From assembly GCA_030429495.1 (NCBI GenBank), contig JAUIFH010000002.1, forward strand, positions 62,001 to 126,000: DNA of 64,000 nucleotides, given 5' to 3'. A program made the translations under genes and the position numbers. Below are positions 17,369-26,712 of this stretch, piece by piece (the stretch's first letter is position 1; each line of letters begins with the position of its first letter). Under the pieces are notes generated by a model. It saw nothing but the letters and a program-made list of their open reading frames with translations. It was not told the origin of the DNA and ran no database searches. This stretch comes from Alphaproteobacteria bacterium. Lineage in GTDB: Bacteria > Pseudomonadota > Alphaproteobacteria > Rhodobacterales > Rhodobacteraceae.

Positions 17369-17396
17369 AAAAGAGCCTCCTTCGGGAGCTTTTTGC
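17369..17396 (+). terminator. tRNA-type intrinsic terminator
   Basis: A short hairpin with CTCC-TTCG-GGAG at its tip is followed by CTTTTTG, 20 bp downstream of the tRNA fragment. This is the terminator expected behind an initiator tRNA and was probably carried along with the tRNA 3' half. Confidence 0.6.
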
Positions 17397-17914
17397 GTAT
17401 CCCCTTCGCCTGAAACGAAAATCCGCGGCAGCTCGCTATGGATCTCGATCACGGCGCCATCCCTAGCGGTAGGGCCGGGGCGCATGACGACGTGACCTGC
17501 CATTGAACTTTCATCCTGCCGCGACCGGAGTCCGGTTGGTATTTACGCCGGTTGGCGCAGGTTGAGCAATCGCCCGACCCCGGAGCTTTCATGCCATGCA
17601 GCGGGGGCGGCGTTTCGGTGCAGACCTTCAGCGGCGCATCACTGTGCGAGGCCTGCGAAGGCGGCCCGACCTGCATGACCCGCCCGGTGCTCCGCGCGCC
17701 ACTTCAATAATCAGATCGAGAACGCTGCTCGGCAAAATAGGACCCCGCACGGCTTGTAGTCCGGGCGTTATTCAGCCCTTATCTGGGCTCCGTTGCACAG
17801 AGCCCCTAGGCGGACCTCTATCTCCGGGAGTACGGAAAGGCCATGCTCGTCTTAAGCCGGCGAATTCCCCGAGGATCTGCTTTCCGGATGCCGGGCATTG
17901 CCGAAGGAGTCGGC

Positions 17915-19177
17915 CTATCGACCATAAATGTCGGCATGGGCGGGTATAAGCTGTCCGGTGCAGTCGCCGAAGCCGATCCGGTAGCCGTCGCCGTGCGCAG
18001 CACCGGACAGCGTCAGGGTGTCGCCATCCTCGATAAAACTGCGGCTTGCGCCACCAGCGAGTGTGAGCGGCTCCTTCCCGCCCCAGCTCAGTTCCAGCAG
18101 TGAACCCCGGCTGTCCCTTGTCGGGCCGGAGATCGTGCCCGATCCAAGCAGATCGCCGACATTCATCGGACAGCCGCTGATGGTGTGGTGGGCGAGTTGC
18201 TGGGCGGCGGAGTAATACATCTCGCTATAGTTGGTTCTGGCGATGGTCGTTGCCGTCTGCCCCTCGGGCGCCAGCGTGACAGCCAGATCGATATCGTAGA
18301 GCATCGGCCCCGGCTCGGCGAGATAGGGAAGAAGCGGGCGCTCGCGCTCGGGCGTCGCGATGCGGAACGGTTCCAGCGCAGCGCGGGTCACGATCCAAGG
18401 GCTGATCGTGGTCGCCGTCGCCTTGGCTTGGAATGGGCCCAGAGGCTGGTATTCCCAGGCCTGAATGTCGCGGGCGGACCAGTCGTTGAGCAGGACATAG
18501 CCGAAGATCATCGCATCTGCCTCGGCGACCGTCATCGGATCGTCAGACGCCTGGCCGACGACAGCGCCAAGTTCCAGTTCGATATCGAACCGCGCCGACG
18601 GGGCGAAGCGCGGCAGCGTCTCGTCCGGTGCCTTGATCTGGCCCCAGGGGCGGCGCACCGGCGTGCCCGAGACGACGATGGAGGAAGCGCGGCCGTTATA
18701 GCCGATCGGGATCGAGAGCCAGTTCGGCGGCAGGGCGTTCTCTGCCCCTCGGAACATGGTGCCGACGTTCTCGGCATGGTGCCGGCCGGCGTAGAAATCG
18801 GTGTATTCGGAGACAAGAAAAGGCAGATGAAGATCGGCCTGTGCTGCCGGAACGAGGTGCGGCTCCAGAGCGGCACGGACGTCCATTCCGGTACCTTCGG
18901 CAAGAAGCGCCTGGAGCTTCGTGCGGTAGGCGGCCCAAACCTCCGGCCCGAGTTCCATGAAATCGTTCCAGAACGGAACATCGAGAACGGGATCCTCTGC
19001 GGCGGCGAGGATGCCCTCTTCCTCGAGTGCAGCGAGGTCGAGGATCATGGTCCCGATCGCCGTGCCGCAGCGCGGTTCCGTGCCTTCGGTGGAGAAAACG
19101 CCATAAGGCAGGTTGTTGAGCGGGAACGACCCTTCCGGGTCGTTGGCGCTGTTGATCCAGGATTTCAGAAGCGGCAT
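17915..19177 (-). CDS. fahA: Fumarylacetoacetase
   Basis: The 420-residue enzyme hydrolyses fumarylacetoacetate to fumarate and acetoacetate, the last step of homogentisate breakdown. It has the N-terminal SH3-like domain (about 1-120, NNLPYGVFS) and the C-terminal FAH domain. Metal and catalytic residues lie in FDIELELGAVVG, VLLNDWSARDIQAWEYQPLGPF and SWGGKEPL-type segments. The start at 19177 lies 9 bp after the maiA stop with AGGAATCCCC before it. With maiA and hmgA it forms a complete lower tyrosine/phenylalanine pathway. Confidence 0.97.
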   Translation of the reverse strand: MPLLKSWINSANDPEGSFPLNNLPYGVFSTEGTEPRCGTAIGTMILDLAALEEEGILAAAEDPVLDVPFWNDFMELGPEVWAAYRTKLQALLAEGTGMDVRAALEPHLVPAAQADLHLPFLVSEYTDFYAGRHHAENVGTMFRGAENALPPNWLSIPIGYNGRASSIVVSGTPVRRPWGQIKAPDETLPRFAPSARFDIELELGAVVGQASDDPMTVAEADAMIFGYVLLNDWSARDIQAWEYQPLGPFQAKATATTISPWIVTRAALEPFRIATPERERPLLPYLAEPGPMLYDIDLAVTLAPEGQTATTIARTNYSEMYYSAAQQLAHHTISGCPMNVGDLLGSGTISGPTRDSRGSLLELSWGGKEPLTLAGGASRSFIEDGDTLTLSGAAHGDGYRIGFGDCTGQLIPAHADIYGR

Positions 19178-19186
19178 GGGGATTCC

Positions 19187-19834
19187 TCAGGGGCTGGGCG
19201 CGTCGGGTTGCATCTCCGGCGCAGCATCGGCAAAGGCAGGCAGCGCGCGGGCAGCGGCGTCAATGATGGCGAGCCGCGGCCAGGGCGCAAGGTCGAGGCC
19301 CCAACGGCGGGCGTTGTAGAGCTGAGCGACGATGCAGATGTCGGCAAGCGTCGGGGCGTCGGAGAAGGCGAAGGGTGTGGCAGGATCGACCATATGGTCG
19401 AGCGCATCGAACCCGATCCGCATCCAATGGCGCATCCAGTCTGCCCTGTCCTCGCCGGTGGCGTCGAAGCGGCGGCCGAGTTCCTGCACCACGCGGAGGT
19501 TGTTGACCGGGTGTATGTCCATCGCGACGAGATGCGCGGCAGAGAGGACGCGGGCGCGAAGGAGCGGGTCGACCGGCAGAAGCGGCGGTTCGGGCCGCGC
19601 CGCATCCAGCCAGTCGATGACCGCGAGCGACTGGGTGAGCGCGGTGCCGTCGTCGAGGACGAGCGTCGGCACGAGATGCGCGGGGTTGAGGACGGCGTAG
19701 TCCGGCGCGTGTTGCTCTCCACCATCCTTTGCGAGGTCGACGGAGGCAATCTCGTAATCCACGCCCTTCAGGTTCAGCGCGACGCGAACGCGGTAGGCGG
19801 CGGTGGAGCGCCAGTAGGAGTAAAGCCGCATCAC
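19187..19834 (-). CDS. maiA: Maleylacetoacetate isomerase (zeta-class GST)
   Basis: The 215-residue protein begins [21 protein letters not shown], containing the SSC/STAAYR-type glutathione active-site loop of zeta-class transferases. The N-terminal thioredoxin-like domain spans about 1-80, the helical domain the rest, with [12 protein letters not shown] typical of MaiA. It isomerises maleylacetoacetate to fumarylacetoacetate. Its ATG overlaps the hmgA stop at 19831-19834, so the two are translationally coupled. Confidence 0.95.
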   Translation of the reverse strand: MMRLYSYWRSTAAYRVRVALNLKGVDYEIASVDLAKDGGEQHAPDYAVLNPAHLVPTLVLDDGTALTQSLAVIDWLDAARPEPPLLPVDPLLRARVLSAAHLVAMDIHPVNNLRVVQELGRRFDATGEDRADWMRHWMRIGFDALDHMVDPATPFAFSDAPTLADICIVAQLYNARRWGLDLAPWPRLAIIDAAARALPAFADAAPEMQPDAPSP

Positions 19835-21162
19835 TTCGTGCCGGGCGTGCCGTCGAACTTCTTTTCGAGTGAGGTCCAGCAGTCGATGTAGTCGTCCTGA
19901 AGCGGCGCCTCCTTCGCGGCGAATTCGGTGAGGTGCTGGGGAAACCGCGTCTCGAACATGAAGGACATAGTGTTGTCGAGTTTCTCTGCCTTCAGCTCTG
20001 CGTTCGAGGCGCCTTCGAACGCCTGCCGGTCGGGGCCGTGGGGCAGCATCATGTTGTGAAGCGACATTCCGCCGGGGACGAAGCCCTGAGGCTTCGCGTC
20101 GTACTGGCCGTAGATGTTGCCCATGAGTTCCGACATGATGTTCTTGTGATACCAGGGCGGGCGGAACGTGTTCTCCGCCACCATCCAGCGTTCACGGAAC
20201 AGCACGAAGTCGATATTTGCTGTGCCCGGAACGCCGGAGGGCGCCGTCAGAACGGTGAAGATCGACGGGTCGGGATGATCAAACAGGATAGCGCCGACCG
20301 GGCAGTAGGTGCGCAGGTCGTATTTGCACGGCGCGTAATTGCCATGCCAAGCGACGACATCGAGCGGGCTGTGGCCGATCTTGCAGAAATGGAACTGGCC
20401 GCACCACTTGATCGTGACGGTCGAGGCCGCCTCGCGGTCCTCATAGGCCGCGACCGGGGTCTTGAAATCGCGCCGGTTGGCCATGCAGTTCGCGCCGATG
20501 GGGCCACGGCCCGGCAGTTCGAACTTCTGGCCGTAGTTCTCGCAGACGAAGCCGCGGGCCGGGCCTTCGATCAATTCCACGCGATAGAGAAGCCCGCGCG
20601 GAAGGATGGCGATTTCCTGCGGGCCGAGGTCGATCACCCCGAGTTCCGTCGCGAAGCGCAGACGTCCCTCCTGCGGGACAACAAGGAGTTCGCTGTCGGC
20701 GGAGTAGAAATAGTCATCCACCATCGAGCCGGTGACGAGATAGATGTGGGACGCCATGCCCACCTGCGTGTTCACGTCGCCCGCCGTCGTCATGGTGCGC
20801 ATCCCCGTTAGCCAGGTAAGCGTATCGCCTGAATGCGGCACGGGGTCCCAGCGGTACTGACCGAGCGAGATCACGTCGCCGACGACGTTGGGAGCGGTCT
20901 TCCAATAGGGCAGGTCGATCTTCTCGTAGCGGCTGGAATGCTTGACCGACGGGCGGATGCGATAGCACCAGGTTCGTTCATTCTGATGCGAGGGCGCGGT
21001 GAAGGCCGTGCCGGAAAGCTGTTCGCCATAAAGCCCGTAGTTGCATTTCTGTGGCGAATTCATGCCCTGTGGCAAGGCGCCTGGCAGAGCTTCCGTCTCG
21101 AAGTCGTTGCCAAAGCCCGGCATGTAGCCTTCATGCGGCCGCGAGTTCGCTTCTGGTTTCAT
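19831..21162 (-). CDS. hmgA: Homogentisate 1,2-dioxygenase
   Basis: The 443-residue non-haem iron dioxygenase opens the ring of homogentisate to maleylacetoacetate. It starts [20 protein letters not shown] at 21162 behind GGGAGGAGATAA; longer in-frame extensions lack a ribosome site. Family motifs include [11 protein letters not shown], the cupin core, and iron ligands near [13 protein letters not shown] and [14 protein letters not shown]. It is the first gene of the hmgA-maiA-fahA operon. Transcription probably starts in the 21163-21338 region shared with the MarR gene. Confidence 0.97.
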   Translation of the reverse strand: MKPEANSRPHEGYMPGFGNDFETEALPGALPQGMNSPQKCNYGLYGEQLSGTAFTAPSHQNERTWCYRIRPSVKHSSRYEKIDLPYWKTAPNVVGDVISLGQYRWDPVPHSGDTLTWLTGMRTMTTAGDVNTQVGMASHIYLVTGSMVDDYFYSADSELLVVPQEGRLRFATELGVIDLGPQEIAILPRGLLYRVELIEGPARGFVCENYGQKFELPGRGPIGANCMANRRDFKTPVAAYEDREAASTVTIKWCGQFHFCKIGHSPLDVVAWHGNYAPCKYDLRTYCPVGAILFDHPDPSIFTVLTAPSGVPGTANIDFVLFRERWMVAENTFRPPWYHKNIMSELMGNIYGQYDAKPQGFVPGGMSLHNMMLPHGPDRQAFEGASNAELKAEKLDNTMSFMFETRFPQHLTEFAAKEAPLQDDYIDCWTSLEKKFDGTPGTK

Positions 21163-21226
21163 CGCGGTTATCTCCTCCCTCGATTTTCCGGGGCATGCCG
21201 GACTGCCGATCGCCGCCGCAATTGTG

Positions 21227-21268
21227 GTTTCAAATGAAACTTTGTCAACCGAAGATTTCAAAGGAAAC
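21227..21268. promoter_or_regulatory. Twin operator of the hmg operon
   Basis: GTTTCAAATGAAAC (21227-21240) is an inverted repeat, and ATTTCAAAGGAAAC (21255-21268) is a near copy 28 bp further on. Both lie in the divergent hmgA-marR intergenic region, as expected for a MarR dimer binding two sites that control both promoters. Confidence 0.72.
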
Positions 21269-21338
21269 TACTTTTCAGGCCGGGAATGGGTGGATAATCT
21301 GGTGCCGGTACGAACGGGACCCGGGAAGTTCAGGCAAA

Positions 21339-21857
21339 ATGGAACGGAATGCTGAGACCAAGGACGAAACCCCCCGGGGTGGCGCAAGCGCCCCGAACCC
21401 GGACTTTCTGCTACAGCAGTTCTTTCCCTACCTCGCGCGGGTCTTCTACACCCGCATTAGCAACGCGGTATCGCTGATCTACGAAGAACGCTTCGGCATG
21501 AAGCGCTATGAGTGGCGAACGATGGCCATTCTCGGCCAGTGCCCCGCCCTCACCGCGAGCGAGATCGTGGCCGCGTCGAGCATGGACAAGGTATCCGTAA
21601 GCCGGGCGATCGCGTCCCTGCGGCGTCGCGGCTGGATTATCGAGAGAACGAACAAGAACGATGCGCGTAGCCGCGTTCTGAAGCTTTCGCGCGCCGGCAG
21701 GGATGTCTACGAAACGCTCGTACCAGAGATGGTCGGTCTGGAATGCAAATTGCTGGCCGACCTGAGCGGCGCAGAGGTTGCCACCCTGAAGTCGCTCATG
21801 GCCCGCGTCGCCGGCACGGCCGAGTCGCTTGATACCGGTCGCGCCGCGGAAGCGTAA
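21339..21857 (+). CDS. MarR-family regulator, probable HmgR
   Basis: The 172-residue protein has the MarR winged helix (about 60-130): YEWRTMAILGQCPALTASEIVAASSMDKVSVSRAIASLRRRGWI in outline, with the wing at TNKNDARSRVLKLS. The start at 21339 is the first ATG with the MarR N-terminal helix in frame. Divergent placement beside hmgA and the twin operator indicate that it represses the homogentisate genes and is released by a pathway intermediate. That effector is inferred from known HmgR proteins. Confidence 0.85.
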   Translation: MERNAETKDETPRGGASAPNPDFLLQQFFPYLARVFYTRISNAVSLIYEERFGMKRYEWRTMAILGQCPALTASEIVAASSMDKVSVSRAIASLRRRGWIIERTNKNDARSRVLKLSRAGRDVYETLVPEMVGLECKLLADLSGAEVATLKSLMARVAGTAESLDTGRAAEA

Positions 21858-21917
21858 GCAGAACGTGCCGTGCAGGATATGCTCGCCGTCGGCAAACCGA
21901 ATGGCGGCAGACGAGCT

Positions 21918-23468
21918 TCACGCCCCGCGTGCCGTCGATCTCGGAACCCCTGCCTGCGCCACAAGCTCATCCGGACCGGAAGGCTGGCCCACGGCCTCTG
22001 CCGCGTCGCGCTGTTTCGGCATCACCAGGACCAAACCTGAGACCAGACATGCAAGCGCCGCCCAGACCCAGAGGGTCATCTGTTCGTTGAGCAGAACGAC
22101 ACTCCAAAGGATGCCGCCCGCTGTCATGGCATAGCCCGCTTGGCTGGCGAAGACTGCGCCGGTGGAACGGATCGTATAGACCAGAAGGACTGTTGCGAAC
22201 GCACTTAGCGCGGCGATCAGAAGAAATGCCCAACCATAGCCAGCCAATGCTTCGTCAACCGATATGAACGACCCGGTCGCCAGCGTCACGGGTGTCAGGA
22301 TTGCGGCAGCAGCGATGGTGATGCCAGTTGCTGCGCCGAGGATGTCGACATCGCCTTCGGGCAGCGCGGCGATGACGATGTCCTCGACCGCATAACAAAA
22401 CGGCACCGCCAGGGTCACGAGTATCCAGACCCAGTTGTCCACACCTGTGCCTTCGCTACCGGGCACCATGATAAGGACGACGCAGCCAAGCCCGAGGCTC
22501 AGACCCAGGAAACGCTTGAGACTCGGCGCTTCGAGGCCCATTGAGGCGGCGAGGACGAAGACAATGAAGGATTCCGCGGCAAGAATGATCGCGATGATCA
22601 TGGCTGGAACGCTGGCCGCGACCCAGAACAGAAACAACTGCGGCAGCACGCCGCCAACAAGGCCAAGTATCAGGTACCGCCTCACCTCTGCAGCACTTGT
22701 GCCAGGATAACGTCCCGTCAGGATCGACGCGGCGATCATCAGAACGGCGCTGAGGCCGAGCGTCCAGAAGGCAACGCCAAGAGGATGCAATCCCTCGACC
22801 ATGATGATCCGCGACAGCGACGGAATAAGCCCCCATGTCGCACCGAGCAACATCAGGAGCATACCGCCCTTGAGTAGGCTGATCTGCAATCTGAGGTTCT
22901 GTTCGCGTCGATAGACCTCGCCCGCCATCTGCAGGAACACGCGGGCGAGGTTGCCCAACCGGTCATCCCGGGCGGCTATGTCCTCAAGACCAAGGCCGGC
23001 GGGATCGAACGCCTTGCCCTCGACGATACCCGATGCTGCGGCCAGACGGTCAACCTGGTGCAAGTACTCCAGTTCCTTGTCACGTAGCCATTTGCGCTCC
23101 AGGCCAGCCCCCACACGCGCCTTCAGAAGTACCGGGCTGAAGGGCTTGGTCAGAAAGTCATCAGCGCCAAGTTCGATTGCGCGAACCGCGTCTTCGGCTT
23201 CTTCCAGCGATGAAATGACGATGACCGGAATGTCACGCAGTGCAGGGTCTGCCTTGATCTCCGCCAACACCTGGAACCCGTCCATTTCTGGCATCATGAT
23301 ATCGAGGAGTACGATGTCGAATCGCTCACGCCGCAGCGCCTCAAGGCACTCCTTTCCGCCCACGGCCGACTCGACCTCGTGACCGAGGTTCTGCACGGCA
23401 AGCGCCAGTTTCATCCGGTTCGTCTTGTGGTCGTCGACCACAAGGGCGCGCCCCTGTTGTGTCCCCAT
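21918..23468 (-). CDS. Receiver domain fused to an EamA (DMT) transporter
   Basis: A 516-residue protein joins two domains that are seldom linked. Residues 7-125 form a response-regulator receiver: acidic D12 and D13, phospho-acceptor D56 (LLDIMMPEMDG) and K108 (LTKPFSP). A linker of about 70 residues leads to roughly ten hydrophobic segments (about 195-490) with the two EamA repeats of drug/metabolite transporters (for example LLMLLGATWGLIPSLSR and WSVVLLNEQMTLWVW). The start at 23468 lies 17 bp after the stop of the hybrid kinase gene, giving tight coupling. Phosphorylation would probably gate or localise transport directly. The substrate is unknown. The fused frame has no stop or shift, so the fusion appears genuine. 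Confidence 0.88.
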   Translation of the reverse strand: MGTQQGRALVVDDHKTNRMKLALAVQNLGHEVESAVGGKECLEALRRERFDIVLLDIMMPEMDGFQVLAEIKADPALRDIPVIVISSLEEAEDAVRAIELGADDFLTKPFSPVLLKARVGAGLERKWLRDKELEYLHQVDRLAAASGIVEGKAFDPAGLGLEDIAARDDRLGNLARVFLQMAGEVYRREQNLRLQISLLKGGMLLMLLGATWGLIPSLSRIIMVEGLHPLGVAFWTLGLSAVLMIAASILTGRYPGTSAAEVRRYLILGLVGGVLPQLFLFWVAASVPAMIIAIILAAESFIVFVLAASMGLEAPSLKRFLGLSLGLGCVVLIMVPGSEGTGVDNWVWILVTLAVPFCYAVEDIVIAALPEGDVDILGAATGITIAAAAILTPVTLATGSFISVDEALAGYGWAFLLIAALSAFATVLLVYTIRSTGAVFASQAGYAMTAGGILWSVVLLNEQMTLWVWAALACLVSGLVLVMPKQRDAAEAVGQPSGPDELVAQAGVPRSTARGA

Positions 23469-23485
23469 CGTTTTCGGCTTCCCCC

Positions 23486-26400
23486 TCAGGCACCTATCAT
23501 TTGGCGCAGGCTCTTTTGCGCCTCGCCATAAACGACTGCCGCGCGTCCAGACATAGTTGCCGCGCCACTGATATTTCCGTTGCGGCCCATGGCTTCCAGT
23601 TCCCGGCACAGCCGCGAAAGCTCCATGGCGCCGAAATCCGCAGCACTTGATTTCATCGTATGTGCCGCGTGCCGAAGGCCCGTGGCATCGCCGACCTTCA
23701 CGGCGGTTTCGATGCGGGCGATAAGGTCCGGCCCCTCCTCCAGAAAGCTTTCGACCAGTTCCCGCAGTGCTTCGCGGTCGCCTCCAATAGTATCGAGCAA
23801 TGTGTCGAGTGCAGCCGGGTCGAACACCGCCATCGGTTTCTGATTGTCCATTTTGGTCGTCCCCTTTGACTTTCCGCCACAACAGGATTGCAGCGTTTCG
23901 ACCAGCGCCTCGACACGGATCGGCTTGCTGACATAGCCACTCATACCCGCCGCGATGAATTTTTCCCGATCGCCGTCCATCGCGTTTGCTGTCACGGCAA
24001 TGATCTTCGGGCGTTTGTCCTCGGGATAGTCCGCAATGATGCGGCGCGTAGCCTCCATCCCATCCATCTCGGGCATTTCGATATCCATGAGGACGACATC
24101 ATAGGGCTGGCGGGCCACGGCCTCGATCACCTCAAGGCCATTGCCCGCGATATCTGAGGTGTAGCCTAGACGCTTCAGTATCATACGGCCAAGCTTCTGG
24201 TTTGTGGCGTGGTCATCGGCCAGGAGAATGCGCAACGGCAGTCTACTGGCCAGCGATTCATCGTATGCAGGCTTCTTGCGCTGGACCCGGTCGATGACGC
24301 GGATCGGCCTGCCTGCGAATAGGCTGACAAGCGTGTTCAGAAGCGGCGACGGTTTGACCGGCTTGGCAAGAACTTCGACGAAATCGGCTTTTGCAAGCTC
24401 CTCGGGACTGTGATCCATCGACTGGCCAAGCGACGAGAGAAGGACCAGCGGCAGATTCTTGCCCGCTGCGGTGCCGCGCAGTTTCTGCGCCAGATCAACA
24501 CCGTCCATTCCGGGCATGTGCATGTCCAGGATCGCCACATCGAAGCGCTCGCCACCAGCCACCTGCCGAAACGCTGCATCCGGCTCTTCCACGCTTACCG
24601 GCTCCATTGCCCAGCTTGCCGTCTGTCGCGACAGCAGCATTCGGTTCGTTGCATTGTCGTCGACGATCAGCACCCGCTTGCCTTCCAGGTCGGGGCGGGC
24701 CTCGTTCAGATCGACTGCGCCGATCGTTTCCCCCACCGGAGCGGAAAGCGTGAAGTGGAACGTGGTGCCCTCGCCCGGCGCGCTTACGACCCAGATCCGG
24801 CCGCCCATGAGATCGACAAGCCGCTGGCTGATCGCGAGGCCAAGCCCGGTTCCTCCGTATCGCCGCGTCGTGGTCGCATCGACCTGGCTGAACGACTGAA
24901 ACAGCCGGTCGAGCCTGTCGGCAGGAATGCCAATCCCGGTGTCGCGCACGGTGAAAAGAAGCCGGCATTGACCATCGGTTTCGCTCGACGCTTCGGGCGA
25001 AACCGTCAACACGACCTCGCCCTTCTCGGTAAACTTGATCGCGTTGTTGATCAGGTTAAGAAGAACCTGACGTAGTCGCGTGACGTCCGAAACGATGGTC
25101 TCTGGCACGCCCGGCTCTATGTAATAGGCCAGATCGAGTCCCTTGCGCGCCGCCGCCATCGCCACGAGGTCCAGCGCACTTTCGACGCAGTCGCGCAGAT
25201 TGAACAACTGCCTTTCCAGTTCCAGCTTGCCCGCCTCGACCTTGGAATAATCGAGGATATCGTTGATCACCGTCAGCAAGCTTTCCGCGCTTTCGTTTAT
25301 CGTCCGCGCAAAATCCATCTGTTCGGGCGAAAGATCAGTGTCCATCAAAAGGTTGCTCATCCCGATGACGCCGTTCATCGGTGTGCGGATCTCATGGCTC
25401 ATGTTGGCGAGGAACTGGCTCTTTGCCGTGGTCGCCCGCAAGGCTACGTCGCGCGCTTCGGCCAGGCTTTCGACCAGTTCCTGCAGTTGAACCTCGCGCG
25501 CCTTGGATTCGGTGATATCGGTGAAGACGCCGACGATCCCGCCCGCGTCAGTCGGTCGTTCGCTGATCTTCATCCAGCTACCGTCGCGGCGTTTCTGTTC
25601 GAAGGGACTTTCGGGATTGCGGTGTTGGGCGATGCGCCGCTCCTGCCAGTCCGGCCCTGCATCCTCGACAATGCCTGATCCCGCTACATGTTCGGTGATC
25701 TCTGCAAAGCGGCAGCCGGGTGCGATGTCGAAACCGATCCGGGAATACATCTGCCGGTAACGTTCGTTGCAGATCACCAGGCGGTCTTCCGCGTCGAAAA
25801 GCGCAAAACCTTCGCTGATCGCCTCGATCGCCTCGGTCAGCTGCACCTGCATCCGCTTGACCTCGCGGTCCGCGGCTTCCTGCGCGGCCGCGAGTTTTTC
25901 ACGCTCGGCCAGGCTGTCGCGGAAAAGGCCAAGCGTCCGGGTCATTGCGCCAACCTCGTCATGGCCGGGTTTCGGCAGGCTGGCAGCAAGGTTGCCATCG
26001 GTAATTTCTTTCATCGCCACCAGCAACCGTCGAAGCGGCGACGTGATCGACCCGACGACAAGCAATGTCAGCAACAGTCCGACCAGCCCGGCGACGATGA
26101 CAGTCCAGTTCGATAATCGGACCGCACGCTCGGCCTCGGTAAGGGCGGCATCGCTCTTTACCTTGGCCTCGGTTTCCAGTTCGGCTACCAGCGCGCCGAG
26201 CTCCGCATCGACCCGGCGGATGTGTTCCTGCCCCTTGGCGACCAGCGAATTGCCGAGAACGCGCTGATCTTCAGTGTAGGCATCGACCGCGAGGAATGCC
26301 TGTTCCAGAAGTCCCCCGACCTGCTGTCGAATGACCGCGACGCGATCGGCCGCGACCGGGACCAACGCCTCGAGCTCTGCCTCAAGCGCCTCGCGTGCGG

Positions 26401-26647
26401 CAAGCGCGTTCTGCTCCGAGCGCATCAGCAGACTGACGGAGAGGTCCGACAGCCAGTACTTCAATTCACCGAAATGGGTGCTCGCAGCATTGGCGTGGGC
26501 AAGGATGCCAATCGCGGCCGCCCCCTCTGAGATCGCCTCGGCATTGCGTGACAGTCGCGCGGACAGGAAGGCGTTGGTGGCAACCAGAAACGCCAGCAGC
26601 ACCGCCGAGAGGAAAACCAGGCGCCCGAGGATCGAGAATCTAGCCAT
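23486..26647 (-). CDS. Hybrid sensor histidine kinase with two receivers and an Hpt domain
   Basis: The 1053-residue kinase has, in order: a transmembrane helix (about 8-30); a periplasmic helical region (30-180); a second helix (180-202); HAMP (202-255); PAS (270-390, with AIEAISEGFALFDAEDRL); HisKA with FLANMSHEIRTPMNG; HATPase with NLINNAIKF, RDTGIGIP and GGTGLGLAIS; receiver 1 (VLIVDDNATNR, AILDMHMPGMDG); receiver 2 (LLADDHATNQ, VLMDIEMPEMDGM); and a C-terminal Hpt with RHAAHTMKSSA. This is an ArcB/BarA-like phosphorelay that needs an external receiver. The downstream receiver-EamA protein is the obvious partner. A haem-binding sensor gene lies 65 bp upstream. Confidence 0.95.
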   Translation of the reverse strand: MARFSILGRLVFLSAVLLAFLVATNAFLSARLSRNAEAISEGAAAIGILAHANAASTHFGELKYWLSDLSVSLLMRSEQNALAAREALEAELEALVPVAADRVAVIRQQVGGLLEQAFLAVDAYTEDQRVLGNSLVAKGQEHIRRVDAELGALVAELETEAKVKSDAALTEAERAVRLSNWTVIVAGLVGLLLTLLVVGSITSPLRRLLVAMKEITDGNLAASLPKPGHDEVGAMTRTLGLFRDSLAEREKLAAAQEAADREVKRMQVQLTEAIEAISEGFALFDAEDRLVICNERYRQMYSRIGFDIAPGCRFAEITEHVAGSGIVEDAGPDWQERRIAQHRNPESPFEQKRRDGSWMKISERPTDAGGIVGVFTDITESKAREVQLQELVESLAEARDVALRATTAKSQFLANMSHEIRTPMNGVIGMSNLLMDTDLSPEQMDFARTINESAESLLTVINDILDYSKVEAGKLELERQLFNLRDCVESALDLVAMAAARKGLDLAYYIEPGVPETIVSDVTRLRQVLLNLINNAIKFTEKGEVVLTVSPEASSETDGQCRLLFTVRDTGIGIPADRLDRLFQSFSQVDATTTRRYGGTGLGLAISQRLVDLMGGRIWVVSAPGEGTTFHFTLSAPVGETIGAVDLNEARPDLEGKRVLIVDDNATNRMLLSRQTASWAMEPVSVEEPDAAFRQVAGGERFDVAILDMHMPGMDGVDLAQKLRGTAAGKNLPLVLLSSLGQSMDHSPEELAKADFVEVLAKPVKPSPLLNTLVSLFAGRPIRVIDRVQRKKPAYDESLASRLPLRILLADDHATNQKLGRMILKRLGYTSDIAGNGLEVIEAVARQPYDVVLMDIEMPEMDGMEATRRIIADYPEDKRPKIIAVTANAMDGDREKFIAAGMSGYVSKPIRVEALVETLQSCCGGKSKGTTKMDNQKPMAVFDPAALDTLLDTIGGDREALRELVESFLEEGPDLIARIETAVKVGDATGLRHAAHTMKSSAADFGAMELSRLCRELEAMGRNGNISGAATMSGRAAVVYGEAQKSLRQMIGA

Positions 26648-26712
26648 ACCGCATCCTTTCGGCCGGGTCAGAACATGGCAAAGCCTTGCCGCCCTGACAG
26701 GACCGCCGCATC

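Noticed and set aside
17449-17676. Minus-strand frame of 75 codons with a CxxC pair
   Set aside because: No ribosome site and no recognisable family; it may be a decayed remnant in the island border, but a gene cannot be supported.
17785-17805. GGGCTC...GAGCCC hairpin with CGTTGCACA loop, reminiscent of insertion-sequence ends
   Set aside because: Only a 6-bp stem; no transposase, second end or target duplication nearby.
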